Origin: Alphaproteobacteria bacterium
GTDB lineage: Bacteria; Pseudomonadota; Alphaproteobacteria; Paracaedibacterales; VGCI01
DNA: 37,784 nt
Assembly (NCBI GenBank): GCA_019746225.1
Contig: JAIESE010000034.1
Location: forward strand, 1-37,784
Direction of reading: 5' to 3'
The position numbers and the translations under genes were made by a program. The notes beneath the pieces were generated by a model that did no database searches, was not told the origin of the DNA, and saw only the letters and a list, made by a program, of their open reading frames with translations. Numbering within the stretch: the stretch's first letter is position 1; each line of letters begins with the position of its first letter. Positions 1 through 7,588 of this stretch are shown piece by piece.

Positions 1-3000
1 AATACCTCGCTGCCAAGAAAGGAATTTTTGAGAAAGAGAAACCGCTTTATTATGACTCGAATCGAAAAGAATTTGATGCCCTTAGTAATATTCACAAACG
101 GACAACTTTAGTCACTGATACAAGTTTTTTAATCTCGGAGTTGTTGCTTCGGGCAGCCTCGAAGGTGAAATCCCCTACCCGTAATCATTGGATCGTGTCT
201 TCTGTCAGAGTCTTGAGTCATCTGAAAAAGGAAGAAACGCAAGAGCGCTTACCACGTTTACGGGCTTGGTTTTCTGAATTGATTGCCCTCGACACTCTAG
301 AACCAATAACAGGACTCTATAGAAAGGATTGGGACCAAGATTTATCTTCCTACTTAACTCCAGACCTCACGCAATGCATCTTGAGGGGCCAATCACTTCA
401 CACCTCCGATTTTCATGCTTACGCCCTCTTAGGCTACTGCAAAGAAGTATTAGAAATTTGGCGCGCGTTAACGCCTCCAAAACCATTTCAAGAGCTCGCG
501 GTCACCTCCCAAAATCTTGCCCAACTCCAGAAACTCATGAAGTTTAAGGGGTCAAGCCCGTTCGTGAAGATGTTTGCGCTGCAATGCTTCCAACAGTTTC
601 GAGGCGCTTCAAACTTGCTCCAAGATTATGAAGGGGACAAAGATCAAGTTTTGAAAGACCTGGACGCCTGTATTTTACAACTGAAAGTATCGCTCTTTGA
701 ATCTGCGTTTTATCAATACAACAGTTTGAGCGAACGGCAACAAGTGATTTTTTATGCGCTCGAAAACTGGGGCGAAGATTATCTCTCAGCCGTAAGAAGA
801 CATGAAACTCTCACCATAGATCACCTTAAAACGGTTGCTCGTTGGCATGAGATATTTTTCTTAAATATCTATCACATCGAGAAACAATCCTCGTACCAAC
901 GAGAGATGGGTGAGATATTTGGCGCTTGTGAATTCTTTAAGGTCAATGACTCAGTTCAAGCTTTTCTTGCGAAGTGGAAACCTGAATTTGCACGCCTTCT
1001 AGAGTGGGATACTTATGAGCACGAAAGCAGATCCGACTATAAACCCCTTGGCTTGAGATATTATTTGAGGGAGGATCATCCCTGGCATCAAGCCGTTGCC
1101 ATAGAAGCTCCACCAGAGCGCAACGCAAGGTTACTGGAAATTGCAACAACAGAAACAGACCTCCGTCTTTCCTGGCTCATCTCTCTTTATGCCTTAAGAG
1201 AAGCTGAGAGTGCTCTAAAGGAAGCAAATACCAAAATCGGACAAGACAATGATCATGTACGCTGGGCCACGATTCGGGAATTAGAAGATAAAAAACAAAA
1301 TTACTGGGACAAAAAAGAACCAACCTTAAAGGAAGCCCAAGAAAGTCTTGAAAGACACACAAAGGAATCACACTTCTATGAAGGCCAAATTCCCAAACTC
1401 CGTCAGCTCATGGTGAAATGTGCTTTAACTCTTGCGCAAACAGGTACAGAGGATTTCGAGAAACATAAACCTCGGTGGTATAGCCACGCCGTGGAAGGGC
1501 TTTTGAAGACCGGTGATACACCACAGCTTTTACGCATCCTTCCTGAAGCAGGAAAGTATCTTGATCCAGACTCAAGACAAAATATGAGAGTAACGAGTTC
1601 CCTTTGTGAAGTCTGCGCACAAAAGCTCAATCAAGAAACCGTGCGCCTCGACGACCTTGATTTGAGCTTCTTAACTGGGGAACACCCTTTACGTCAAGAT
1701 AGAACGCAAAGCGCTCTCCAAAACTATTTAGAAACTCTTGGAACACAAAAATATCAACCGAAACTCGGCCCTGATGGAAAAGTATTAGATGATAACTGGC
1801 AGCGCGAAAGGGATTGGGGAACTTTGAGAGCGAGGCTTCTTATTTTAACAACCTCAATGATTCTTGAAGCGCACAAACAAGCCTACAAATCGGAGCCTTC
1901 AGAGGAGGGTAAAAGCGCTCTGATTGCTGCTTATTCTGATCTCATGAACATTTACCACACCCAATTCTGGAGTTCCAAACCATCTCCCCAAATATGGAAA
2001 GGATTGTATGTACTTATCAGAGATGTGCCTTCAAATAAGCTCTCTGCTGATCTCATTACCAACATTCATTGGGCCTATTATGGCCGACTCATGGAAGGCG
2101 ACAATGCCTTACTGGCGGAACTTACAAGCGATGAGATTGCGAAACTTCGAGAAATCATGCTCATTTATAGGCTTATTGAGATCAGAAATTCTACGGAAAC
2201 TTATTTTTCTCAGCCGTCTGAAATTGCCAGCAATGAGGAGCCCCTTGGTAAAGTTCTTCAGATCAGAGATATTTCATCCAATCACGATGACTCTGCCCTT
2301 TTGAGAGCATTGCGATTGCAGGAGCTTATCCCCTTTGAATCAGACCTTCCAAAAAGAATTGTTCTCATGTATGCAGCACAGTCAGCCTTTCGTACTTTAG
2401 ACAAGCATCTGCAAAAGTTTGCTGTCCTTGCCTTCCTTGCGAATGGTTATGTTACTGCCCTCGCCGATGGTACTTTGCCCACCTTTCTTGAAGAATTAAA
2501 TAAAGAGGGGAATGATCCGAAAAAAGAGGAAGAAAAGAAGCCGATAGATGAAGCCGCTTTTGTTGAAAAGACTTTTAGCGAGCTCGACAAACCTCTTAAA
2601 GTTCTCCTAAAGCGAAGTGAGAAGATTCCCAGTGTTAAAAAGGTTGTTGATGCAGCCGCCAATTATAGGAAATCTGAAACAAGAAAAGATCAGAAAACTT
2701 GGTATTACGGAGAGGATGCTCTTGAGAGAGAACAGGCTGATAAACTTGAACAAGAACGCAAATTTCTAACCACTCGAACAGACTTTGCCAAAGCTTCTTG
2801 GGAATTTTGTGAGACAATTTTCAAGAAATCTAAGGAAGTACATATGGCTCTCTTACAAAGCCTTTTGGACTATCACGATCAAACTGAGGGGCTTGACCAA
2901 CTCTTATGGAAAGTTAGATGTGCCCGTGAAGCCTTAAGGGTTGAAGAAAATTACCCCCACACACTTTCTTCCGATTTAAGTGTCCGGTTTTGCTCCTTTT

Positions 3001-3488
3001 GGAAAGAGATCATTGAATCGATTGAATCCGGACAATTGCCTAAAAGTGTCACAGAATCACTCGTAAAAGGAATGCCAGAAGAACTTGCAAAGGCCGGTAT
3101 TAGATACCCTGGAATCAAACCATTAGCCTCAGCCACTTATCTCGCAGCAAGAGCCCATTTTAATTTATTGAAATATATTGTTGCAAAAGGTGATAGTGAT
3201 TCTTGTCAAAAGGTTTCTACCTGTTTATATCAACCGCAACGTCAGTGTGAAGATCCACTATTTGGCATTTTAATAGACAAATCAAGGAACCATCCCACAC
3301 CTCCAAGAAATATTGTTACCCATAGTATTGCCCAAGATACACGTCAAATGATGGAAAACTTGTTGTCCGTTTTGACGACCGATTCCCGAGGTGAGGGGAT
3401 AGAGAGTGCACAAAAACCAGCAGAATTGCAAACCATCGCTGTTACTATCGTCGAGAACCTCATCCTTCGAAGTTTTTACGAGCAGTGA
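1..3488 (+). CDS. Large unrecognised helical protein, 5'-truncated by the window edge
   Basis: The reading frame is open from position 3 to the stop at 3486-3488, at least 1161 codons. A TTG at 141 could be read as a start, but the frame continues upstream without a stop and with ordinary coding composition, so the true start probably lies outside the window. I do not recognise the family. The visible part is soluble and mostly predicted helical, with no membrane segment. It has charged, coiled-coil-like stretches at about 1200-1370 (LREAESALKEAN, then RELEDKKQ) and about 2690-2830, and a Lys/Glu-rich linker near 2500-2560 (PKKEEEKKP). No Walker, protease or nuclease motif was seen in this part; a catalytic or NTPase domain could lie in the missing N-terminus. 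A convergent tgt gene follows after 87 bases with no clear terminator. It could be a giant effector or a helical-repeat scaffold, but that is only a guess. Confidence 0.75.
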   Translation, partial: YLAAKKGIFEKEKPLYYDSNRKEFDALSNIHKRTTLVTDTSFLISELLLRAASKVKSPTRNHWIVSSVRVLSHLKKEETQERLPRLRAWFSELIALDTLEPITGLYRKDWDQDLSSYLTPDLTQCILRGQSLHTSDFHAYALLGYCKEVLEIWRALTPPKPFQELAVTSQNLAQLQKLMKFKGSSPFVKMFALQCFQQFRGASNLLQDYEGDKDQVLKDLDACILQLKVSLFESAFYQYNSLSERQQVIFYALENWGEDYLSAVRRHETLTIDHLKTVARWHEIFFLNIYHIEKQSSYQREMGEIFGACEFFKVNDSVQAFLAKWKPEFARLLEWDTYEHESRSDYKPLGLRYYLREDHPWHQAVAIEAPPERNARLLEIATTETDLRLSWLISLYALREAESALKEANTKIGQDNDHVRWATIRELEDKKQNYWDKKEPTLKEAQESLERHTKESHFYEGQIPKLRQLMVKCALTLAQTGTEDFEKHKPRWYSHAVEGLLKTGDTPQLLRILPEAGKYLDPDSRQNMRVTSSLCEVCAQKLNQETVRLDDLDLSFLTGEHPLRQDRTQSALQNYLETLGTQKYQPKLGPDGKVLDDNWQRERDWGTLRARLLILTTSMILEAHKQAYKSEPSEEGKSALIAAYSDLMNIYHTQFWSSKPSPQIWKGLYVLIRDVPSNKLSADLITNIHWAYYGRLMEGDNALLAELTSDEIAKLREIMLIYRLIEIRNSTETYFSQPSEIASNEEPLGKVLQIRDISSNHDDSALLRALRLQELIPFESDLPKRIVLMYAAQSAFRTLDKHLQKFAVLAFLANGYVTALADGTLPTFLEELNKEGNDPKKEEEKKPIDEAAFVEKTFSELDKPLKVLLKRSEKIPSVKKVVDAAANYRKSETRKDQKTWYYGEDALEREQADKLEQERKFLTTRTDFAKASWEFCETIFKKSKEVHMALLQSLLDYHDQTEGLDQLLWKVRCAREALRVEENYPHTLSSDLSVRFCSFWKEIIESIESGQLPKSVTESLVKGMPEELAKAGIRYPGIKPLASATYLAARAHFNLLKYIVAKGDSDSCQKVSTCLYQPQRQCEDPLFGILIDKSRNHPTPPRNIVTHSIAQDTRQMMENLLSVLTTDSRGEGIESAQKPAELQTIAVTIVENLILRSFYEQ

Positions 3489-3575
3489 TCTAAATTCTTT
3501 ATAACTATTTTAGAGAATGGACTCTTGTAGGCAAAGGAACAGAGAACAGATCCAAAGAGCAGTTGAAGGGGCACC

Positions 3576-4799
3576 TCACGCAGCCAAGTTATGGGTAAGC
3601 TCCGAAAAATCAATATCACTCAACCATTTTTGGCGTTCCTCTTTTAAGCGGCCGCCAGCAATGGCAGCACGAATGGCCTCAAGGAGACGATTCATGAAGG
3701 CAACATTGTGCATGGTGATGAGCGTCATAGCCAATAATTCTTGCGCTTTCAAGAGATGATGCAGATAGGCTCTAGAATACGTCTGGCACGTGGGACACGG
3801 ACAATCCGGCTCAATGGGATTGGGGTCCTCGCGGCAGGCGCTGTTGCGTAAATTCAAATGATCGGCCCCTTCTACCAAAGCATGCGGTGGGCGAACAAGT
3901 GCACCCCCATGGCGTGCCAGGCGGGTGGGATGAACGCAGTCAAAGGTATCAATTCCTTGGGCCACGCCTTCAAAGATATCCCGAATGCCCCCAATACCCA
4001 GCAAGTGGATGGGGCGATTGGGATCAAGCCTCTGAGCCGCCATGGCCACAACCTCGTACATCTGTTCCTTATTTGCCCCCAAAGACCCCCCAATGGCATG
4101 GCCAAAGAAAGGCTGGCTGTTCACAAAATCACAGGCTTCCCGGCGCAAATCTTCGTATACGCCCCCTTGGATAATGCCATAAAGGGATTGGCTGCCATTG
4201 TCATGCCTTTGAAACTCTTGAAGGCTTCGCAACCCCCATCGATGACTCATCTGAAGAGATCGCTGGGTATAGACCTTATCCACATGAAAAGGGGTGCACT
4301 CATCCAGCACAACCACCAGGTCTGGACCCAGAAGCCGTTGGGTTTCTATTGCCTTTTCAGGTGTTAGAAGATGGGTGGATCCGTCAAGATAAGACTTAAA
4401 ACGTGCCCCTTCTTCCGTTATTTTAAGAAGCGTCTTCGGCCGAGTGCCCATACGCTTTCCCTTAATTTCAGCCGCAACAGACCCATGGCCAAGGCTAAAG
4501 ATCTGAAACCCACCGGAATCTGTCAACATGGGACCATCCCACCCCATAAATTTATGCAAGCCCCCCATTTTAGCCACAATCTCAGCGCCAGGTTGGAGCA
4601 TCAGGTGATAGGTGTTTGATAAAATGAACTGAGTTCCGCATTCGCGCATTTGATCGGGCGTAACAGCCTTGATGGCAGCCTTGGTGGCACAAAAGATAAA
4701 GGCTGGCGTTTCCACAGACCCATGGGGGGTTTGTAAATATCCAAGACGCGCGCGAGAATCACTTGAGGGATACTGGTATGAGAAGGAAAAGTCGGACAT
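3576..4799 (-). CDS. tgt: tRNA-guanine transglycosylase (queuine/preQ1 tRNA-ribosyltransferase)
   Basis: The enzyme swaps guanine-34 of GUN anticodons for a 7-deazaguanine base, the queuosine step on tRNA in the cytoplasm. The 407-residue protein has the family landmarks in order: NTYHL near 62, DSGGFQ at 94-99 (catalytic Asp), DECTP at 166-170, QGG at 211-213, the substrate-pocket loop GGSLGAN at 237-243, and the nucleophile Asp287 in DTFDCVHPTRLARHG. A zinc site follows: Cys333, Cys335, Cys338 and His364. The usual bacterial pocket loop is GGLAVGE; here the position equivalent to Zymomonas Val233 is Gly, as in eukaryotic queuine-using enzymes. The gene lies 19 bases downstream of yhhQ on the same strand with little visible Shine-Dalgarno, so translation may be coupled. 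It is slightly longer than the usual 370-380 residues. Identity is near certain; substrate choice (queuine or preQ1) is inferred. Confidence 0.97.
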   Translation of the reverse strand: MSDFSFSYQYPSSDSRARLGYLQTPHGSVETPAFIFCATKAAIKAVTPDQMRECGTQFILSNTYHLMLQPGAEIVAKMGGLHKFMGWDGPMLTDSGGFQIFSLGHGSVAAEIKGKRMGTRPKTLLKITEEGARFKSYLDGSTHLLTPEKAIETQRLLGPDLVVVLDECTPFHVDKVYTQRSLQMSHRWGLRSLQEFQRHDNGSQSLYGIIQGGVYEDLRREACDFVNSQPFFGHAIGGSLGANKEQMYEVVAMAAQRLDPNRPIHLLGIGGIRDIFEGVAQGIDTFDCVHPTRLARHGGALVRPPHALVEGADHLNLRNSACREDPNPIEPDCPCPTCQTYSRAYLHHLLKAQELLAMTLITMHNVAFMNRLLEAIRAAIAGGRLKEERQKWLSDIDFSELTHNLAA

Positions 4800-4818
4800 G
4801 GGTTATAAATCTTTCACA

Positions 4819-5607
4819 TTAAGCAGCTTCAAGAACTTCTTGAGCGTGGTCATCCAGGTTAGATTTTGAAGCGGTGGGCAAGCACAAATAACTTAAGTAC
4901 ATGATCGGGGTCGACATAACCGCAACCATTCCTCGGGCGATGTACGTTCCCAAAATATACGTAAAGATCAACGAATACAAGCCGATCGGTTCAGGGCTCA
5001 AAACAACCCAAGCCAAAACACTAAAGATTGTATTATCAACCAAACCGGACAAAAGTGTCGCAACGTTGGTGCGCAACCACAGCCACCGTCGGTTCGTCCG
5101 TTGGCTAATCCATTCAAAGACATAAATGTCCATAAATTGACTTAAAACATAAGCCAACAAGCCAGCGAGCAAGATACGAGGAGACGGTGTGAAAAGACTC
5201 ATCATCGCCCCATGGGCCTTATCCCCTTCTGGCGAGACAAAGCCGAGGGTAATGACCATCAATGTGGTCATCAAGATATGACCCGCAAAGCTCAGCCACA
5301 CCCCTTTACGGGCAACGGCCTTGCCATAATGTTCTGTCAGAATGTCACTGACCAAATAAGTCGTTGCAAACGTAACCGTCCCAAGGGCGACAGGTTCAGG
5401 AGAAAAGAAAAAGGTGGATGTTTTTAAGACTTGAACGTTAGCGACAATGACGATTACCGCATTGTACATGTAGAGACCAGCAATCCCAAACACTCGGAAG
5501 AAGAACAGAATCGTTGCCACACACCCCAATAGACTTAAAAAGGCGAGACTCTCTGTAGATAGGGACTGCAAAAACTCAATAACAGGAATAATAAATGAGG
5601 TATCCAT
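4819..5607 (-). CDS. yhhQ: YhhQ/VUT-family queuosine precursor transporter
   Basis: This 262-residue membrane protein belongs to the YhhQ (DUF165, VUT) family, which imports 7-deazaguanine precursors across the inner membrane. About six hydrophobic segments are visible (about 20-40, 45-60, 75-95, 105-125, 145-160 and 190-230). The family-typical motifs are YLVSDILTEHYGK at about 84-96, followed by ARKGVWL, and LRTNVATLLSGLVDNTIFS at about 178-196. The neighbouring gene, 19 bases downstream, is tgt, which uses the imported base; that pairing supports the role. The ATG at 5605-5607 has no obvious Shine-Dalgarno. No queuosine-synthesis gene (queC, D, E, F, A or G) is in the window, so salvage is plausible, but the rest of the genome is not visible. 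Confidence 0.93.
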   Translation of the reverse strand: MDTSFIIPVIEFLQSLSTESLAFLSLLGCVATILFFFRVFGIAGLYMYNAVIVIVANVQVLKTSTFFFSPEPVALGTVTFATTYLVSDILTEHYGKAVARKGVWLSFAGHILMTTLMVITLGFVSPEGDKAHGAMMSLFTPSPRILLAGLLAYVLSQFMDIYVFEWISQRTNRRWLWLRTNVATLLSGLVDNTIFSVLAWVVLSPEPIGLYSLIFTYILGTYIARGMVAVMSTPIMYLSYLCLPTASKSNLDDHAQEVLEAA

Positions 5608-5633
5608 ATAAATCAGACTTTATGGGTTAGGTT

Positions 5634-5670
5634 AAAAAAAGCCTGAGACACAATGCCACGGGCTTTAAAA
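5634..5670 (-). terminator. Possible rho-independent terminator after rpmB
   Basis: Read on the minus strand, AAAGCC and GGCTTT (5661-5666 and 5638-5643) pair across a 17-base loop, followed by a run of T (complement of the A-run ending at 5640). The stem is short and the loop long, so this is a moderate candidate for separating rpmB from yhhQ-tgt. Confidence 0.5.
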
Positions 5671-5687
5671 AACTAACCTCGTGCAGC

Positions 5688-5987
5688 TTATGCTGCCGTA
5701 GCGGGAGCCGAGGTACGCTTTTGAACAATTTTTTTCAAGCGAATCAACTCAGGTGTCAATTTTAAAGAAGAGGCCTTCACCAGGTACGCATCAATGCCGC
5801 CGTGAAACTCTACGGTGCGAATTGCATTTGTAGAAAGGCGAAGACGTACCATACGACCTAAAGATTCGCTCATAAAGGACGTTTCTTGCAAATTAGGCAA
5901 AAAACGACGCCGTGATTTGTTGTTTGCGTGGCTAACGTTGTTCCCATAAAGAACGGCCTTGCCTGAAATTGGACATCGCCTTGACAT
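5688..5987 (-). CDS. rpmB: 50S ribosomal protein L28
   Basis: Large-subunit ribosomal protein L28, 99 residues. The start at 5985-5987 ([10 protein letters not shown]) is preferred over an ATG seven codons upstream, because the clear Shine-Dalgarno AGGGAG (complement of 5995-6000) lies about 8 bases before it, and because L28 proteins begin at this point. Visible landmarks are CPISGK near the N-terminus, [16 protein letters not shown] and [17 protein letters not shown] strands (here [13 protein letters not shown]). The C-terminal tail is basic, with [15 protein letters not shown]. The classical Cys-x2-Cys zinc pattern is not complete: only one Cys is present near the N-terminus, as in many proteobacterial L28 proteins. 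It stands alone on the minus strand upstream of yhhQ-tgt. Confidence 0.97.
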   Translation of the reverse strand: MSRRCPISGKAVLYGNNVSHANNKSRRRFLPNLQETSFMSESLGRMVRLRLSTNAIRTVEFHGGIDAYLVKASSLKLTPELIRLKKIVQKRTSAPATAA

Positions 5988-6217
5988 AATAAATCTCCCT
6001 AAATTCATTCTATAACGAAAAGTTATCTTTTTATTACGCGATCTTACTCACTTCGTCAAGTGTTCTCTATCTAGACCTTTTCTAAAATATATTAACCTTT
6101 TCGTAAGGATTATTCTTTTAAGATCATGGTTATGTGCCGAAGTTGGGAGAATTGCATCTTCCCGCACAATCAATTTTTTGGCAAAACGCAGTGGTAAGGA
6201 ACGAGGAGTAATTCAAA

Positions 6218-7408
6218 ATGGCAAAGAGGAGCATCACAAGTATTAGGACAATTTCAGCCTCAACGGGACTGATTGTGATCGGCATTCTTTGTTATATGAT
6301 ATCGAGCACTCCAACCACCTCCACCTCGTCTTCATTAGAATTGGAACCCTATTTCACCTACTCCGAAGAAGATCTTAAGCCTCTTGAAGTCTTAAATTCT
6401 GACAAAGTCATTACAGAAAATGAACTAAGTCATTGGGTTCAAGTAGCCTTTAATTTGGTAAAGCTTGATCTTAATGAAATTGACACAACACGTGTCTATG
6501 CTTATCTGTTTACGGCCCAAAAGGACGCCGCGGCCATCTCCTACAAGCTAAAGAACAAATTAGCCGGCTCTTTGTCTGCCGTTTCCACAAAAACTTTATG
6601 TCTCGTTGTGCCAGACAAATGTTTATTAATTCCTAAAGGGGAAGAACCGGATCCTTACTCTTTGAAAGTTGCCGAAATTGTAACAAAAAAGGTTAAGGAG
6701 CGCATTCGCCAAGAAAAGGAAGTCCTAGATTCTGCTCCGCCTTCTAAGATACCCGACGGTTGGCCCAAAGAAAAACCTATCTATGGAAGCAATTTTGGCC
6801 ACATGAAGCCGTGGCTTCTTAAATCAGGCAATCAATTTCGTCTTGCAGATCCAAAGGCCTATAGTCCAGAAGGAATTAAGCAACAAAAGGAAGAGCTTTT
6901 AAAGATTCTTTCTTCAATTACCAATGAACAACTTGCGACGGCTAAAAAATGGGCGGCGGCTAAAGGATCAATTTCTTTGTCGGGCCAATGGATCGAAATT
7001 GCAGATGATTATATGGCCAAGCATCCGATACCTTTAGAACGTGCAATGATCATTCGATCGGTTCTTTCTATGGGGATAGCGGATGCGACGATTGCCTATT
7101 TTGACACGAAGTACACCTATTGGAAGTTACGCCCTGCCAGACAATTTGCTGATTTGAGTTCAAAGATAAGAAGCCCTGGAAGCCCAAGTTACCCTTCTGG
7201 CCATTCGACCATAGCTATGGCAGCAGCCATTATTATGGATCACTACTTCCCTGAGAACCAAACGGAATGGGACAAGACTGCTGAAGAGATCGGTCAATCC
7301 CGTCTATGGGGAGGCGTCCACTTTCCTGTTGACGACTATGATGGACTGGAGTTAGGTCGAAAAATCGGTGATTGGGTTGTTAAAAAGATTAAATCACAAC
7401 AAAGCTGA
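6218..7408 (+). CDS. Membrane-anchored PAP2-superfamily acid phosphatase
   Basis: A 396-residue protein of the PAP2/class A acid phosphatase superfamily, which uses a His nucleophile to hydrolyse phosphomonoesters such as lipid or small-molecule phosphates. All three signature motifs are intact: K-x6-RP (Lys298 to Arg305-Pro306), PSGH (326-329), and SR-x5-H-x3-D (Ser361-Arg362, His368, Asp372). A hydrophobic segment at about 16-30 near the N-terminus acts as a signal anchor or uncleaved signal peptide, placing the catalytic domain in the periplasm. Residues 40-270 form an extended region before the catalytic core, making the protein longer than PhoN-type enzymes (about 250). The ATG is preceded by a GAGGAG-like Shine-Dalgarno. 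The gene is monocistronic, with about 210 bases upstream and 180 downstream. The substrate cannot be read from the sequence. Confidence 0.92.
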   Translation: MAKRSITSIRTISASTGLIVIGILCYMISSTPTTSTSSSLELEPYFTYSEEDLKPLEVLNSDKVITENELSHWVQVAFNLVKLDLNEIDTTRVYAYLFTAQKDAAAISYKLKNKLAGSLSAVSTKTLCLVVPDKCLLIPKGEEPDPYSLKVAEIVTKKVKERIRQEKEVLDSAPPSKIPDGWPKEKPIYGSNFGHMKPWLLKSGNQFRLADPKAYSPEGIKQQKEELLKILSSITNEQLATAKKWAAAKGSISLSGQWIEIADDYMAKHPIPLERAMIIRSVLSMGIADATIAYFDTKYTYWKLRPARQFADLSSKIRSPGSPSYPSGHSTIAMAAAIIMDHYFPENQTEWDKTAEEIGQSRLWGGVHFPVDDYDGLELGRKIGDWVVKKIKSQQS

Positions 7409-7498
7409 TAGGCTATACTTGTTAAAAATTAACATTGGCCGTTTGTAAGGCTTTTTTTTATTATTTCTTTATTTTATTAAAATTTAATCTATAGCTTG

Positions 7499-7526
7499 TT
7501 GACTTTCTTTTTATTAAAATTATATT
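7499..7526 (+). promoter_or_regulatory. Candidate sigma-70 promoter for the EPPVDC repeat protein
   Basis: TTGACT at 7499-7504 and TATATT at 7521-7526 are separated by 16 bases in an AT-rich stretch, about 60 bases upstream of the 7589 start. It matches the sigma-70 consensus well apart from the short spacer. The background is very AT-rich, so chance matches are likely. Confidence 0.45.
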
Positions 7527-7588
7527 CATCTACGTATTTAACGTGCACCATATTGCGTGCATAAAACATTAACGTGGAGGATACAACA

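Noticed and set aside
3517..3759. 80-codon plus-strand frame after the large protein
   Set aside because: Most of it is antisense to the tgt 3' end; no family features or ribosome site.
3858..4367. 169-codon plus-strand frame
   Set aside because: Antisense to tgt, whose motifs are intact over the same bases.
7409..7588. Terminator after the PAP2 gene
   Set aside because: GGCC/GGCT near 7437-7451 before a T-run gives only a 3-4 bp stem, too weak to call.
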